NCBI GenBank assembly: GCA_902585045.1
Contig: CACICB010000007.1
Span: 1 to 58,134 of the forward strand
DNA from: an uncultured Pelagibacteraceae bacterium
Lineage (GTDB): Bacteria; Pseudomonadota; Alphaproteobacteria; Pelagibacterales; Pelagibacteraceae
DNA length: 58,134 nt
Reading direction: 5' to 3'
A program made the position numbers and the translations under genes. How positions within the stretch are numbered: the stretch's first letter is position 1; each line of letters opens with the position of its first letter. Positions 45,013 to 55,029 of this stretch are shown piece by piece. The notes beneath the pieces were generated by a model, which was not told the DNA's origin, did no database searches, and was given only the letters and a program-made list of their open reading frames with translations.

Positions 45013-45138
45013 AAAGTTGTAATTAGAGTCTCAAATAGAATCAAAATGGAATCAAAAGGTGAACATTTGTTTGAGATTTTGAACTATTGTGGATATTCAT
45101 AAACATAGGTAGTGTTGCGGTAAATCAGGCGAAAAATT
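45013..45138. promoter_or_regulatory. Intergenic region with an 11-bp tandem repeat
   Basis: This 126-bp gap before the GFA gene contains two adjacent 11-mers, GAATCAAAATG (45038-45048) and GAATCAAAAGG (45049-45059), and an inverted TCTCAAA/TTTGAGA pair (45029-45035 and 45070-45076) that could bring the two arms together. A promoter for the downstream gene is probable, but I assign no -35/-10. No CDS is seen. Confidence 0.35.
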
Positions 45139-45507
45139 ATGAAAAAACTTCAATGTCATTGTGGTCAATTTAAAGCTGAAATAAATATTGTAAATTTAGA
45201 TAAAGCCTTGAGATGCAATTGCTCAATTTGTAAAAGAAAAGGCGCATTAATGTCTTTAGTTAAAAATGATGATTTTAAGATTGTTGAAGGAGAAGAAAAA
45301 TTAACTCTTTATAAATTTCATACTAAAGTTGCAAAACATTACTTTTGCTCTATCTGCGGAATTTATACTCACCACAATCCAAGATCAAATCCATCTATGA
45401 CAGGGTTCAATTTAGGTTGTATAGAAGATATTGATATATTTGAACTAAAAGATATCAAGGTTAATGACGGAAAAAATCATCCTCTAGATAAAAAAGATAA
45501 AGATTAA
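45139..45507 (+). CDS. GFA-family (DUF, CENP-V-like) zinc protein
   Basis: A 122-residue protein of the glutathione-dependent formaldehyde-activating (GFA/Gfa-like) fold. Zinc ligands are CHCGQ near the N-terminus, RCNCSICKRKGA and HYFCSICGIYTHH, the standard C-x-C ... C-x-x-C pattern. The founding member helps convert formaldehyde to S-hydroxymethylglutathione, but most family members have no proven reaction. No formaldehyde dehydrogenase is adjacent, and the aldehyde dehydrogenase 3.5 kb downstream is not clearly linked. Function remains open. Confidence 0.88.
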   Translation: MKKLQCHCGQFKAEINIVNLDKALRCNCSICKRKGALMSLVKNDDFKIVEGEEKLTLYKFHTKVAKHYFCSICGIYTHHNPRSNPSMTGFNLGCIEDIDIFELKDIKVNDGKNHPLDKKDKD

Positions 45508-45508
45508 G

Positions 45509-46426
45509 ATGCAATCTCAAAAGCTGAAATTCAATAAAGTCAAAAAAAAATATCTACAATTTATAAAGTCACAAGAAGTTTTATCTGAACCTTTTAGAAA
45601 TAAATTAGGACAATTAAAAAATTTTTTTTTGCCAATAAGTAAAAAGATTTTTGAAAAAAAAATTAAGAAAAATAAAACCATAATTGTAGGCCTAACTGGA
45701 GGTCAAGGTTCAGGAAAATCAACCATTTCATATATTTTAAAAATTATTTTAAAAGAGAGATTTGAGCTGAATACAGTCATATTTTCAATTGATGACTTTT
45801 ACAAAACATTTCATGAAAGAAAAATAATGGCAAAAAAAGTAAATCCGCTTTTCTTAACAAGAGGAGTACCAGGGACACACGATACTAAACTTCTTTTAAA
45901 GTGTCTTAAACAATTAAAAAATTTTACAAAAAAAAATTTATATATCCCAAAATTTGATAAATCTATTGATGATAGGTGTCCAAAACACAGATGGCAAAAA
46001 ATAACTAATAAACCAGATATTGTTATTTTTGAGGGCTGGTGTGTTGCTGCGACACCACAAAAAAATAAAGATTTAATAGTACCAATAAATATACTAGAAA
46101 AAGAAAAAGATAAAAAAAAAATATGGAGAAGTTGGGTAAATAAAGAACTCAAAACTAATTATAAAAAAATATTTCAATTAGTTGATTTAAAAATATTTTT
46201 AAAAGTACCTAGTTTTGATCACGTTTATAAATGGAGACTTTTACAAGAAAAAAAATTAAGAATGACATCTAAAGGAAAAAAAACAATGAACGATATTCAG
46301 ATTAAAAATTTTATTATGCATTATGAAAGGATAACAAAACATATGTTAAAAAATTTAAAAGGAAAATTTGATTTTATTATTAATATTGACAAAAAGCATC
46401 GATTGAAAAGTATGAAAATTAATTAA
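45509..46426 (+). CDS. P-loop kinase, D-glycerate 3-kinase / Tda10-like family
   Basis: A 305-residue P-loop kinase. Walker A is GGQGSGKST (64-72) after IIVGLT; the FSIDDFYKTFHERK motif and VIFEGWCVAA are typical of the uridine kinase-like superfamily, specifically the plant GLYK/yeast Tda10 branch (with TRGVPGTHD). In plants the enzyme phosphorylates D-glycerate to 3-phosphoglycerate; the bacterial substrate is inferred. It would feed glycerate, e.g. from C2 compounds, into central metabolism. It starts one base after the GFA stop and runs into tolC. Confidence 0.78.
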   Translation: MQSQKLKFNKVKKKYLQFIKSQEVLSEPFRNKLGQLKNFFLPISKKIFEKKIKKNKTIIVGLTGGQGSGKSTISYILKIILKERFELNTVIFSIDDFYKTFHERKIMAKKVNPLFLTRGVPGTHDTKLLLKCLKQLKNFTKKNLYIPKFDKSIDDRCPKHRWQKITNKPDIVIFEGWCVAATPQKNKDLIVPINILEKEKDKKKIWRSWVNKELKTNYKKIFQLVDLKIFLKVPSFDHVYKWRLLQEKKLRMTSKGKKTMNDIQIKNFIMHYERITKHMLKNLKGKFDFIINIDKKHRLKSMKIN

Positions 46427-47716
46427 ATGAAAAAAATTTTTATTTTCTTTTTTTTAGCTCTACATTTTGTGAATCTCGAAGCGAGTGAAAATTTTAAATT
46501 TTATTTACAAAAAGCAATAAGTAATAATTTAGAATTAAATGCAGAAAGAAAAAATTTGGAGTCAGTAAAACAAGATAAGAATATATCAAGAAGTGAATTT
46601 TTACCAAGCATTACCATCTCTGGAAATCAAACTAGTACTACCTCAACTAACAGAACTAATCAGAGCGGGGCTAGTTTAGCAGATTCAAATTCAGACACCG
46701 AAAACAAAAACATATCATTAGAGCAAGTAATTTTTTCTGGTTTTAAAGGAGTAAATACTTTCAAAAAATCTGAATTAGAAACTCAAAAAGCAATTTTAGA
46801 ATTTAAACAATTAGAACAGAAGATAATTTTTGAAACTGCTTTTGCTTATTTTGATTATATTTTCAAATCTAATAACGAAAAATTTAATTTTTCTAATGTT
46901 AATTTATTTGAGAGACAGGTTGAATTTGACAATGCAAGATTACAAAAAGGGGAGATTACTTTAACTGATTTAGCTCAATCAGAGTCATCCTTAGCTGGCG
47001 CTAATGCAAAACTAATTAAGGCAAAAACTGAGCTTCTTTCTTCAATTACGAATTTTGAGAGAATTACAGGAGAAAAAATACCAAGTTTTGAAAACTTAAA
47101 TCAAAAAGTTTTCATTGATTTACCAAGCACATTAAAAAACTCCTTAGATCAATCAAGCCTTAAAAATCTAGCGCTTTTAATTTCTAAATTAGATTACGAA
47201 ATTTCAGTAAAAGAGCTAAATATTGAAAGAGCTAGACTGTCTCCAAAAGCTTCAATTAAAGTTTCAAAATCTGAAAACAAAGATTTTAGCTCTACAATAG
47301 ATGAAAAAAACGATGAGACAGTTAAAGCAACTATTACCTGGCCAATAATAAAAGGTGGAGAAAATATTTCATCGATTAAAAAATCTTCACTAGAAAAACA
47401 ACGTTTTCAACTACTTTTGAAGGATGCAAAAAATAAGGTCTTATCAGATACCTCAAACTCTTGGTCTAATTACCAATCATCAAAAAGCGTGTTAAACGCT
47501 ACAAAAGCCCAATTGAAGGCTGCAGAAATAGCTAATGAGGGTATTACACTTGAATATGACTCGGGTAAAACACGTACAACATTAGAAGTTATCCAATCGA
47601 GAAGTCTTCTTTTAGAAGCTCGAATAGCTTATTCTAAAGCTCAAAGGGATTTCATAGTTTCACAATTTGACCTTGCTAAGCAGATTGGCGTCCTATCCCA
47701 AAAATCCGTTAAATAG
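46427..47716 (+). CDS. tolC: TolC-family outer-membrane efflux protein
   Basis: A 429-residue exported protein: a signal peptide of about 19 residues (ending NLEA), then two repeats of long coiled helices with membrane strands, as in TolC. Helical landmarks are AISNNLELNAERKNLESVKQD, RLQKGEITLTDLAQSESSLA and LEYDSGKTRTTLEVIQSRSLL, the last being a signature of type-I secretion/efflux channels. No membrane fusion or pump gene is adjacent, so the partner is elsewhere. It begins at the end of the kinase gene without a gap. Confidence 0.9.
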   Translation: MKKIFIFFFLALHFVNLEASENFKFYLQKAISNNLELNAERKNLESVKQDKNISRSEFLPSITISGNQTSTTSTNRTNQSGASLADSNSDTENKNISLEQVIFSGFKGVNTFKKSELETQKAILEFKQLEQKIIFETAFAYFDYIFKSNNEKFNFSNVNLFERQVEFDNARLQKGEITLTDLAQSESSLAGANAKLIKAKTELLSSITNFERITGEKIPSFENLNQKVFIDLPSTLKNSLDQSSLKNLALLISKLDYEISVKELNIERARLSPKASIKVSKSENKDFSSTIDEKNDETVKATITWPIIKGGENISSIKKSSLEKQRFQLLLKDAKNKVLSDTSNSWSNYQSSKSVLNATKAQLKAAEIANEGITLEYDSGKTRTTLEVIQSRSLLLEARIAYSKAQRDFIVSQFDLAKQIGVLSQKSVK

Positions 47717-47735
47717 AGGCTTTTCTTTAAAGCCT
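47717..47735 (+). other. Short hairpin after the tolC-like gene
   Basis: AGGCTTT (47717-47723) and AAAGCCT (47729-47735) form a 7-bp stem with a 5-base loop just after the stop codon at 47714-47716. No T-run follows, so it is not a normal intrinsic terminator; it may stabilise the 3' end of the upstream mRNA. Confidence 0.45.
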
Positions 47736-47744
47736 TGAAAAAAA

Positions 47745-47759
47745 GAACAAAATGTGTAC
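47745..47759 (+). promoter_or_regulatory. LexA-box-like site upstream of recA
   Basis: The sequence GAAC-AAAATGT-GTAC differs by one base from GAAC-N7-GAAC, the reverse complement of the alphaproteobacterial LexA box GTTC-N7-GTTC. It lies about 38 bases before the recA start, a sensible operator position. Whether the strain has LexA cannot be told from the window. Confidence 0.4.
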
Positions 47760-47797
47760 ATTTATATTAATGATTCGAATAATAAAAAGGATAAAAC

Positions 47798-48901
47798 ATG
47801 ACAAAAAATAATTTAAAAGTAGTGAAAACTGACAATAAAAAACAGCAAGAATTAAAGGAAAAAAACAAGTCTTTAGAGGCTGCAATTAGCCAAATAGATC
47901 AAAATTTTGGAAAAGGCTCGGTAATGAGGCTTGGACAACAGCAAGCATTAGATGTGGAGGCTATTTCAACTGGGTCTTTAAGTTTAGACTTAGCTCTTGG
48001 TATTGGAGGCTTGCCAAAAGGAAGAATTATTGAGATTTATGGCCCAGAGTCATCAGGTAAAACGACTTTAGCTTTACAAGTAGTGGCTGAAGCTCAAAAA
48101 GCTGGTGGGATATGTGCATTTGTTGATGCTGAGCATGCTATGGATCCAGTTTATGCTAAGAAACTAGGTGTAAAAACTGAGGAATTATTAATCTCGCAAC
48201 CAGACACAGGAGAGCAAGCTTTAGAAATAACTGACACATTAATAAAATCTGGATCAATTTCAGTTTTAGTAGTGGACTCAGTTGCAGCATTAACTCCAAA
48301 GGCTGAGTTAGAAGGAGAAATGGGAGATCACCATGTTGGTCTACAATCCAGATTGATGAGTCAAGCATTAAGAAAAATTACTGGCTCAGTTTCTAAATCA
48401 AATACAATGGTAATATTTATTAACCAAATAAGGATGAAAATTGGCGTTATGTTTGGTAATCCAGAAACTACATCAGGTGGTAATGCTCTTAAGTTTTATT
48501 CATCCGTAAGAATGGACATAAGAAGAATTGGGGCAATCAAAGAAAAAGATCAGATCATAGGTAACTCAACTAGGGTAAAAGTGATTAAGAATAAAGTTGC
48601 ACCTCCTTTTAAAGTTGTTGAGTTCGACCTTATGTATGGAAAAGGAATAAGTAAATTAGGTGAATTAATTGATCTTGGTACTAAAGCCGGAGTAGTTGAA
48701 AAATCTGGAGCTTGGTATGCGTATAAAGGTGAGAAAATAGGTCAAGGTAGAGAAAATGCAAAAATATACTTACAAAAAAATCCAAACGTTGCAGCAGAAA
48801 TTGAAAAAATCATAAGAGATGAAGCTTCAGCGATTAGCAAAGAGCTTGAAGGAAACCCTTCAGCAAACGAAAAAATTAGCGATAAAAAAGAAGAAGAATA
48901 A
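47798..48901 (+). CDS. recA: RecA recombinase
   Basis: A 367-residue ATPase for strand exchange and SOS signalling. Walker A is GPESSGKT (82-89), Walker [10 protein letters not shown], followed by the [20 protein letters not shown] loop L1 and the [20 protein letters not shown] loop L2. A Lys-rich leader of about 25 residues precedes the conserved [18 protein letters not shown] core, longer than in E. coli, and AAGGATAAAAC upstream serves as ribosome-binding site. A possible LexA-like box lies upstream and a hairpin downstream; it is a single-gene unit. Confidence 0.98.
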   Translation: MTKNNLKVVKTDNKKQQELKEKNKSLEAAISQIDQNFGKGSVMRLGQQQALDVEAISTGSLSLDLALGIGGLPKGRIIEIYGPESSGKTTLALQVVAEAQKAGGICAFVDAEHAMDPVYAKKLGVKTEELLISQPDTGEQALEITDTLIKSGSISVLVVDSVAALTPKAELEGEMGDHHVGLQSRLMSQALRKITGSVSKSNTMVIFINQIRMKIGVMFGNPETTSGGNALKFYSSVRMDIRRIGAIKEKDQIIGNSTRVKVIKNKVAPPFKVVEFDLMYGKGISKLGELIDLGTKAGVVEKSGAWYAYKGEKIGQGRENAKIYLQKNPNVAAEIEKIIRDEASAISKELEGNPSANEKISDKKEEE

Positions 48902-48919
48902 TTCTTTTGCCATCATTTC

Positions 48920-48950
48920 AACGGGAGGTTTAAATAAGACCTCCCGTTTC
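48920..48950 (+). terminator. Probable terminator after recA
   Basis: AACGGGAGGT (48920-48929) pairs perfectly with ACCTCCCGTT (48939-48948) around a 9-base loop, and extra A-T pairs inside the loop can extend the stem. The T-run after it is short (GTTTC), so termination may be partial. It lies 19 bases after the recA stop. Confidence 0.7.
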
Positions 48951-49077
48951 TCACGAGACCTCAACCAAAGATTGACTAAATCAATATTTAGTATCTAAAA
49001 AAATAGGGTCAAAAATACATGTGTACAATCAAGTTCATATTGGTTTTAATTAACAGATAAGAACAAAAGGGGGAAAA
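48951..49077 (+). promoter_or_regulatory. Upstream region of the aldehyde dehydrogenase
   Basis: The gap holds no CDS. It includes the inverted repeat ATTGA-CTAAA-TCAAT (48971-48985), similar to but one base shorter than an FNR-type box, and ATGTGTACA (49019-49027), which also occurs before recA (47752-47760). The ribosome-binding site is AAAGGGGGAAAA just before the ATG. These are descriptive sites; no regulator is assigned. Confidence 0.35.
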
Positions 49078-50631
49078 ATGAGTACACAACAAGCAACAAG
49101 CTCGAAAGTGTCTTCATCTTTAGATACCTCTCATTTGAAGGTTAAATTTCCATTTAAAGCTAAGTATGGAAACTACATTAACGGAAAATTTGTAGAACCT
49201 AAATCAGGAAAGTATTTTGATAATACTACTCCTATCACTAATGAAGTTATCTGTAAGGTGCCACGATCGAACGATAAAGACGTCGATTTTGCTTTAGACG
49301 CAGCTCACGCAGCATTTCCTGCATGGGGAAAAACATCAATCACAGAGAGATCAAATATTCTCTTAAAGATTGCTGATGTGATAGAGAAAAATCTTAACGT
49401 TTTAGCAACAGCAGAATGTTTAGACAATGGAAAGCCAATCAGAGAATGTATGGCGGCAGACTTACCTTTGGTAATTGATCATTGGAGATATTTTGCAGGA
49501 GTAATTAGAGCAGAGGAAGGTTCAGTTGCAGAAATAAGCAACAGTGAATATTCTTACCATATACCTGAGCCATTAGGTGTAGTTGGTCAGATAATACCAT
49601 GGAACTTCCCATTATTAATGGCTACATGGAAACTAGCTCCAGCATTGGCAGCAGGAAACTGTGTAGTATTAAAACCAGCTGAACAAACGCCAGCATCAAT
49701 AATGTTGCTAATGGAATTAATTGGAGATCTATTACCAGCAGGTGTTGTTAACGTTGTAAGCGGATATGGTCTTGAAGCAGGTAAACCTTTAGCTTCTTCA
49801 AAAAGAATTAAGAAGATTGCTTTTACAGGTGAAACTACTACTGGACGTTTGATTATGCAGTATGCATCTCAAAACTTAATACCAATTACTTTGGAATTAG
49901 GTGGTAAATCGCCAAACATTTTCTTTGAAGATGTAATGGCTAAAGATGACGACTTCTTTGACAAATGTTTAGAAGGTTTTGCTATGTTTACGCTTAACCA
50001 AGGAGAAGTTTGTACTTGTCCAAGTAGAGCTTTAATTCAGGAATCTATCTATGACAAATTCATGGAGAAAGCGATTGCAAGAACAAAAGCTGTAAAACAA
50101 GACAATCCTTTGAAGATGGAAACAATGATTGGAGCACAAGCATCATTAGAACAAATGGAAAAAATTAAGTCTTATTTAGACTTAGGTAAAAAAGAAGGTG
50201 CCAAAGTTCTTTGTGGTGGAAGTGAAGCTAAAATTAATAGTGGATTAGAAAAAGGAAACTATATCCAACCGACAATTTTCGAAGGTAAAAACAATATGCG
50301 AATATTCCAAGAAGAGATCTTTGGACCAGTTGTATCAGTTACAACTTTTAAAGATGAGAAAGAAGCATTAGAAATAGCTAATGACACTCTTTACGGATTA
50401 GGAGCAGGTGTTTGGACTAGAGACGGAAACATTGCGTACAGAATGGGTAGAGGTATTGAAGCAGGTAGAGTTTGGACAAACTGTTACCATGCATACCCAG
50501 CTCACGCCGCATTTGGTGGATACAAACAATCTGGTATTGGAAGAGAAACTCACAAAATGATGTTAAATCATTATAGACAAGTAAAGAATTTACATGTGTC
50601 TTACAGTGAGAAAAAATTAGGCTTCTTTTAA
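49078..50631 (+). CDS. NAD(P)-dependent aldehyde dehydrogenase
   Basis: A 517-residue aldehyde dehydrogenase. [12 protein letters not shown] holds general-base Glu273 and [11 protein letters not shown] holds the nucleophile (Cys312). The cofactor motif [10 protein letters not shown] and the N-terminal [11 protein letters not shown] fit the broad-substrate, AldB/ExaC/acetaldehyde group (about 506 residues). The first 20 residues are Ser/Thr-rich and extra. The ribosome-binding site is a good AAAGGGGG. A DUF779 gene follows, a frequent neighbour of this dehydrogenase. The physiological aldehyde is unknown; acetaldehyde and other short-chain aldehydes are reasonable. Confidence 0.95.
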   Translation: MSTQQATSSKVSSSLDTSHLKVKFPFKAKYGNYINGKFVEPKSGKYFDNTTPITNEVICKVPRSNDKDVDFALDAAHAAFPAWGKTSITERSNILLKIADVIEKNLNVLATAECLDNGKPIRECMAADLPLVIDHWRYFAGVIRAEEGSVAEISNSEYSYHIPEPLGVVGQIIPWNFPLLMATWKLAPALAAGNCVVLKPAEQTPASIMLLMELIGDLLPAGVVNVVSGYGLEAGKPLASSKRIKKIAFTGETTTGRLIMQYASQNLIPITLELGGKSPNIFFEDVMAKDDDFFDKCLEGFAMFTLNQGEVCTCPSRALIQESIYDKFMEKAIARTKAVKQDNPLKMETMIGAQASLEQMEKIKSYLDLGKKEGAKVLCGGSEAKINSGLEKGNYIQPTIFEGKNNMRIFQEEIFGPVVSVTTFKDEKEALEIANDTLYGLGAGVWTRDGNIAYRMGRGIEAGRVWTNCYHAYPAHAAFGGYKQSGIGRETHKMMLNHYRQVKNLHVSYSEKKLGFF

Positions 50632-50646
50632 CCAATAATATATAAT

Positions 50647-50671
50647 GGCCCATGATTCTAAATCATGGGCC
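50647..50671. other. GC-rich perfect hairpin between aldehyde dehydrogenase and DUF779
   Basis: GGCCCATGATT (50647-50657) and AATCATGGGCC (50661-50671) form a perfect 11-bp stem with a 3-base loop. Its stability stands out in this AT-rich DNA. No T-run follows on the plus strand, so it is probably an mRNA stabiliser or weak terminator rather than a classic terminator. It ends 11 bases before the DUF779 start and may hide or expose its ribosome-binding region. Confidence 0.6.
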
Positions 50672-50682
50672 GAAATATAGAA

Positions 50683-51039
50683 ATGAAAGTATCATTTACT
50701 TTATCAGCAAAAAAACTATTGAGTGAGATCAAAGAAGTTCACGGTGATGATCTTTTATTTCACCAATCTGGCGGATGCTGCGATGGCAGCGCACCTATGT
50801 GCTTTCCAGCCAAAGAATATCAAGTAGGAAATAGCGACGTAAAGCTAGGAGAAGTAGATGGAACCCCTTTTTATATGAATGAAGATCAATACGAAAAATG
50901 GAAACATACAGATTTGACTATTGATGCAGTTAAGGGAATTGGAGGCATGTTTTCCCTAGATAATGGAACAGGGCAAAGATTTTTAACAAAATCTGAAATT
51001 TGTGTTGTAGTAGACAACGATAAAAAAGCTACAAACTAA
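50683..51039 (+). CDS. DUF779-family protein
   Basis: 118 residues from the ATG at 50683; an in-frame ATG at 50665 lies inside the hairpin arm and would add six residues, so it is unlikely. The sequence includes HQSGGCCDGSAPMCFPA, a Cys cluster (CCxxxxxxC) that is the DUF779 hallmark, and GTPFYMNEDQYEKWKHTDLTIDAV. DUF779 genes often adjoin aldehyde dehydrogenases, as here, but no activity is established; a metal- or redox-linked helper role for the dehydrogenase is a guess based on gene order. Confidence 0.88.
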   Translation: MKVSFTLSAKKLLSEIKEVHGDDLLFHQSGGCCDGSAPMCFPAKEYQVGNSDVKLGEVDGTPFYMNEDQYEKWKHTDLTIDAVKGIGGMFSLDNGTGQRFLTKSEICVVVDNDKKATN

Positions 51040-51082
51040 TCTCTTTATAGACAAGTTCTAAAATATCTGTATTTAATTAAAT

Positions 51083-53758
51083 ATGGGCCAAATTTTACTT
51101 ACCGATGTCAGGAAAAAATTTTTAGATTATTTTAAAAAAAACAATCATAAGATTGTAGACTCTAGTAACTTAGTACCAAATAATGATCCTACCTTGATGT
51201 TTACCAACTCAGGCATGGTTCAATTTAAAAATGTTTTTACAGGTTTAGAAAAAAGAGATTATAAAACAGCCACAACATCTCAAAAATGTGTAAGAGCTGG
51301 TGGAAAACATAATGATTTAGAAAACGTAGGATATACACCTAGACACCATACTTTTTTTGAAATGCTCGGAAATTTTTCCTTTGGAGATTACTTTAAAGAG
51401 CAGGCAATTATTCATGCTTGGAATTTATTAACAAAAGATTTTCAACTGCCTAAAGAAAAACTTTCTGTAACAGTTTATCATGAAGATGAAGAGTCATTTA
51501 AACTTTGGAAAAAAATAGCAGGTTTAAGTGATAATAAAATAATAAAAATAGCAACTTCAGATAACTTTTGGTCAATGGGAGACACTGGTCCATGTGGTCC
51601 TTGCTCAGAAATTTTCTACGATCATGGCAAAAAATTAAAAGGAGGACCTCCAGGAAGTCCAGAGGAAGATGGAGATCGATTTATTGAGATATGGAATTTA
51701 GTATTCATGCAGTACGAGCAAATTTCAAAAAATAAAAGAATAAATTTACCAAAACCATCAGTAGATACTGGGATGGGCCTTGAACGAATGACAGCTGTCC
51801 TTCAAGGGACCCATGATAATTATAAGATCGACCACTTTAAAAAAATTATGGGTGTATCTTCCGATTTATTGAAGTCACCTATAAATGAGTCAACTATTGC
51901 GAGTCATAGAGTTATTGCAGATCATTTAAGGGCTAGTAGCTTTTTAATCGCTGAAGGAATATTACCTTCTAATGAAGGAAGAGGATATGTTTTAAGAAGA
52001 ATCATGAGACGTGGCATGAGACATGCTCATTCTTTAGGAAGCAAAGATCCTGTTTTTTTTAAGTTATTTGATATTTTATTAAATGAAATGAAAAGTAGTT
52101 ATCCTGAATTAATTACTGGTAAAGAATTAATAATTGAGACTTTAAAAAATGAGGAACAAAAATTTTCCTCTCTTTTAGAACGAGGAATGAAAATACTTGA
52201 TGAAAATTTGTCTAAAGTTTCAAATAAAACCTTTCCAGGATCAACAGCATTTAAATTATATGATACTTATGGGTTCCCTTTAGATTTAACCGCCGACATA
52301 TTAAAAGGCAAGGGAATTAAAGTAGATACTATTGGTTTTGAAAAGGAGATGGAAAAAAGTAAAGCTATTGCGCGAGCTAATTGGAAAGGGTCTGGAGATA
52401 GGTCTGTTGAAGAAAGATGGTTTAAAATAAGAGAAGAAATTAATCCAACCGAATTTTTAGGTTATGAATTTGATAAAGCAGAAGGCGTTGTTATCAAAAT
52501 TTCAAAAAACGGTAAATTTGTAGACTCAGCTAGTACTGGAGATGAGGTAGAAGTAATAACAAATCAAACTCCTTTTTATGGGGAGTCAGGAGGTCAAGTT
52601 GGTGACCAGGGTTATATTTTTAACTCGAATTGTAAAATAAAGATTAATGATACTCAGAAAAAAATGGGAGATTTATTTGTTCATTATGGAAAAATTGAAA
52701 AAGGTTCAATATTACTAGGGCAAAACGTTAATTTAGAAATAGATGTCTTAAAAAGAAATAACTCTAAAGCTTATCATTCAGCAACTCATTTATTACATGA
52801 GTCATTAAGAAGAACTTTAGGAAAACATGTCACTCAAAAAGGTTCGTTAGTTTCACCTGAGAGGCTAAGATTTGATTTTAGCCATAATAAGCCCATTGAA
52901 AAAGATGAAATGACAAAAATAAATAAAATTGTAAACGAAATTGTAGTTGGTTCTACTGATGTACAGACAAGAATAATGACTCCAAAAGAAGCAGTAAGCA
53001 TGGGTGCATTAGCATTATTTGGTGAAAAATACGGAGAAGAAGTGAGAGTGGTTTTTATGGGAAAGGAAAATAACGGTTATTTCTCAACTGAATTGTGTGG
53101 AGGTACTCATGTTAAAAATACAAAAGAGGTTGGTAAATTTAAAGTCATAAGCCAGTCCTCGATCGCCTCAGGAGTTAGGAGAGTTGAAGCGTTAAGAGAT
53201 AAACAATTAGAAGTTTATGAAAGAACGCAAAAACAAGATAAATCTCAAAAAGAATTAAATTTAAAAGATGAGATTACGATAGTTAAAAAAGAATTACAAA
53301 AACTAAAAATAAAACCAGATTATAAAGATAATTTAGATTTAACCGAAAACTTAAAAAATTTAAATAAACAACTTCACAAAGTAAAAATTGAAAGTATTAA
53401 GAAAGATAGAAGCAAAAATATAATACAGGACAAAAAAATTGGAGATGTAATAGTTCGAGAACAAATTTTGAAAGATTTTCCCTCTAAAGAATTAAGAAGC
53501 ATTATAGACGAGGGAAAAAAAGATATTAAATCAGGGATAGTTGTAGGTATTTCTACACTTGAAGATAAGGTCGGTTTAGCTGTAGGAGTTACTAAAGATT
53601 TAACTTCAAAATATGATGCTGTTGATTTGGTAAAAGCTGCTTCAGTTATTCTAGGAGGTAAAGGAGGTGGAGGCAGAAAAGATTTTGCTCAAGCAGGGGG
53701 AGTAAATAAAGATAAAATTAAAGAAGCTTTTAAAGCAATTTCTAAAAAATTTAGTTAA
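51083..53758 (+). CDS. alaS: Alanyl-tRNA synthetase
   Basis: An 891-residue class II synthetase. The aminoacylation domain opens with [17 protein letters not shown] and has [31 protein letters not shown]; the editing domain has [16 protein letters not shown] (HxxxH) and CGGTHV metal motifs; the C-terminal oligomerisation domain ends [17 protein letters not shown]. All AlaS landmarks are in order and the length is normal. Its 3' end overlaps the convergent icd by eight bases. Confidence 0.98.
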   Translation: MGQILLTDVRKKFLDYFKKNNHKIVDSSNLVPNNDPTLMFTNSGMVQFKNVFTGLEKRDYKTATTSQKCVRAGGKHNDLENVGYTPRHHTFFEMLGNFSFGDYFKEQAIIHAWNLLTKDFQLPKEKLSVTVYHEDEESFKLWKKIAGLSDNKIIKIATSDNFWSMGDTGPCGPCSEIFYDHGKKLKGGPPGSPEEDGDRFIEIWNLVFMQYEQISKNKRINLPKPSVDTGMGLERMTAVLQGTHDNYKIDHFKKIMGVSSDLLKSPINESTIASHRVIADHLRASSFLIAEGILPSNEGRGYVLRRIMRRGMRHAHSLGSKDPVFFKLFDILLNEMKSSYPELITGKELIIETLKNEEQKFSSLLERGMKILDENLSKVSNKTFPGSTAFKLYDTYGFPLDLTADILKGKGIKVDTIGFEKEMEKSKAIARANWKGSGDRSVEERWFKIREEINPTEFLGYEFDKAEGVVIKISKNGKFVDSASTGDEVEVITNQTPFYGESGGQVGDQGYIFNSNCKIKINDTQKKMGDLFVHYGKIEKGSILLGQNVNLEIDVLKRNNSKAYHSATHLLHESLRRTLGKHVTQKGSLVSPERLRFDFSHNKPIEKDEMTKINKIVNEIVVGSTDVQTRIMTPKEAVSMGALALFGEKYGEEVRVVFMGKENNGYFSTELCGGTHVKNTKEVGKFKVISQSSIASGVRRVEALRDKQLEVYERTQKQDKSQKELNLKDEITIVKKELQKLKIKPDYKDNLDLTENLKNLNKQLHKVKIESIKKDRSKNIIQDKKIGDVIVREQILKDFPSKELRSIIDEGKKDIKSGIVVGISTLEDKVGLAVGVTKDLTSKYDAVDLVKAASVILGGKGGGGRKDFAQAGGVNKDKIKEAFKAISKKFS

Positions 53759-54965
53759 GTTTTTTCTTTAAATTTACATCAATAGCTTCTAAGAATTGAC
53801 TTGTTGTTAGGTATTTAGTTGATTTATCAATTAAGATTGCCAAATCCTTTGTCATTAATCCACTCTCAACAGTTTCAATACACACCTCTTCAATATTAGC
53901 TGAAAATTTAATTAGTTCTTCATTTCCATCGAGCTTTCCTCTGTGAGCTAAACCTCTTGTCCAAGCAAATATTGAAGCAATAGGATTTGTAGAAGTTTCC
54001 TTTCCTTGTTGGTGCATTCTATAATGTCTAGTAACAGTTCCGTGTGCAGCTTCTGACTCAACAGTTTTACCATCGGGTGACATAAGCACACTTGTCATTA
54101 GTCCTAACGACCCAAATCCCTGTGCAACTGTGTCTGACTGAACATCTCCATCATAATTTTTGCATGCCCAAATGTATCCACCATTCCACTTCATTGCACA
54201 AGCTACCATATCATCTATTAATCTATGTTCATAAGTAATATTAGCTTTTTTAAATTGATCAGAAAATTCTTTTTCAAAAACTTCTTGAAAAAGATCTTTA
54301 AATCTTCCATCGTAAGCTTTTAAAATTGTATTTTTCGTAGATAAATAAACAGGCCATCTTCTTCCAAGTCCATAATTCATACAAGCTCTGGCAAAATTTT
54401 TTATTGAGTCATCCAAGTTATACATAGTTAAAGCAGTTCCAGATCCAGGAAAATCGAAAACTTTAAATTCTTTTTTATTTTTTCCATCTTTAGAAGTCCA
54501 TTTTACTTCAAGATTACCTTCACCAGGTATTAAAAAATCAGTAGCTCTGTACTGATCTCCAAAAGCATGTCTTCCTATAACTATTGGTTGTGTCCAACCT
54601 GGAACTAGTTTTGGAACATTTTTACAAATGATTGGCTCTCTAAACACTGTGCCTCCTAGAATATTTCTTATTGTACCGTTAGGAGATCTCCACATTTTTT
54701 TTAGTTTGAACTCTTCTACTCTAGCTTCATCAGGTGTGATAGTTGCACATTTTACTCCCACACCATATTTTTTTATAGCATTAGCTGCGTCAATTGTTAT
54801 TTGATCATCAGTCTTATCACGACTCTCCATTCCAAGGTCATAATATTTAAGTTCAATGTCTAGGTAAGGATTTATGAGTTTATCCTTGATAAATGACCAT
54901 ATAATTCTAGTCATTTCATCTCCATCTAACTCTACGACTGGATTTTTAACTTTTATTTTTGACAT
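53751..54965 (-). CDS. icd: NADP-dependent isocitrate dehydrogenase
   Basis: A 404-residue enzyme of the TCA cycle, making 2-oxoglutarate and NADPH. It is of the eukaryote-like homodimeric type: [22 protein letters not shown] opens the protein, followed by [30 protein letters not shown] and the [14 protein letters not shown] region that binds NADP. This type is standard in alphaproteobacteria. It is monocistronic by layout, divergent from psd over 64 bp. Confidence 0.97.
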   Translation of the reverse strand: MSKIKVKNPVVELDGDEMTRIIWSFIKDKLINPYLDIELKYYDLGMESRDKTDDQITIDAANAIKKYGVGVKCATITPDEARVEEFKLKKMWRSPNGTIRNILGGTVFREPIICKNVPKLVPGWTQPIVIGRHAFGDQYRATDFLIPGEGNLEVKWTSKDGKNKKEFKVFDFPGSGTALTMYNLDDSIKNFARACMNYGLGRRWPVYLSTKNTILKAYDGRFKDLFQEVFEKEFSDQFKKANITYEHRLIDDMVACAMKWNGGYIWACKNYDGDVQSDTVAQGFGSLGLMTSVLMSPDGKTVESEAAHGTVTRHYRMHQQGKETSTNPIASIFAWTRGLAHRGKLDGNEELIKFSANIEEVCIETVESGLMTKDLAILIDKSTKYLTTSQFLEAIDVNLKKKLN

Positions 54966-55029
54966 AAAAAATTGATTGATAAACTTTGATTTTTATACAT
55001 ATTAAGAAAAATTTAGCAAACTTAAAATT

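Noticed and set aside
48971-48985. ATTGACTAAATCAAT as an FNR/Crp-type box
   Set aside because: The spacing is one base short of TTGAT-N4-ATCAA, and no regulator of that type is visible, so I list it only as an inverted repeat.
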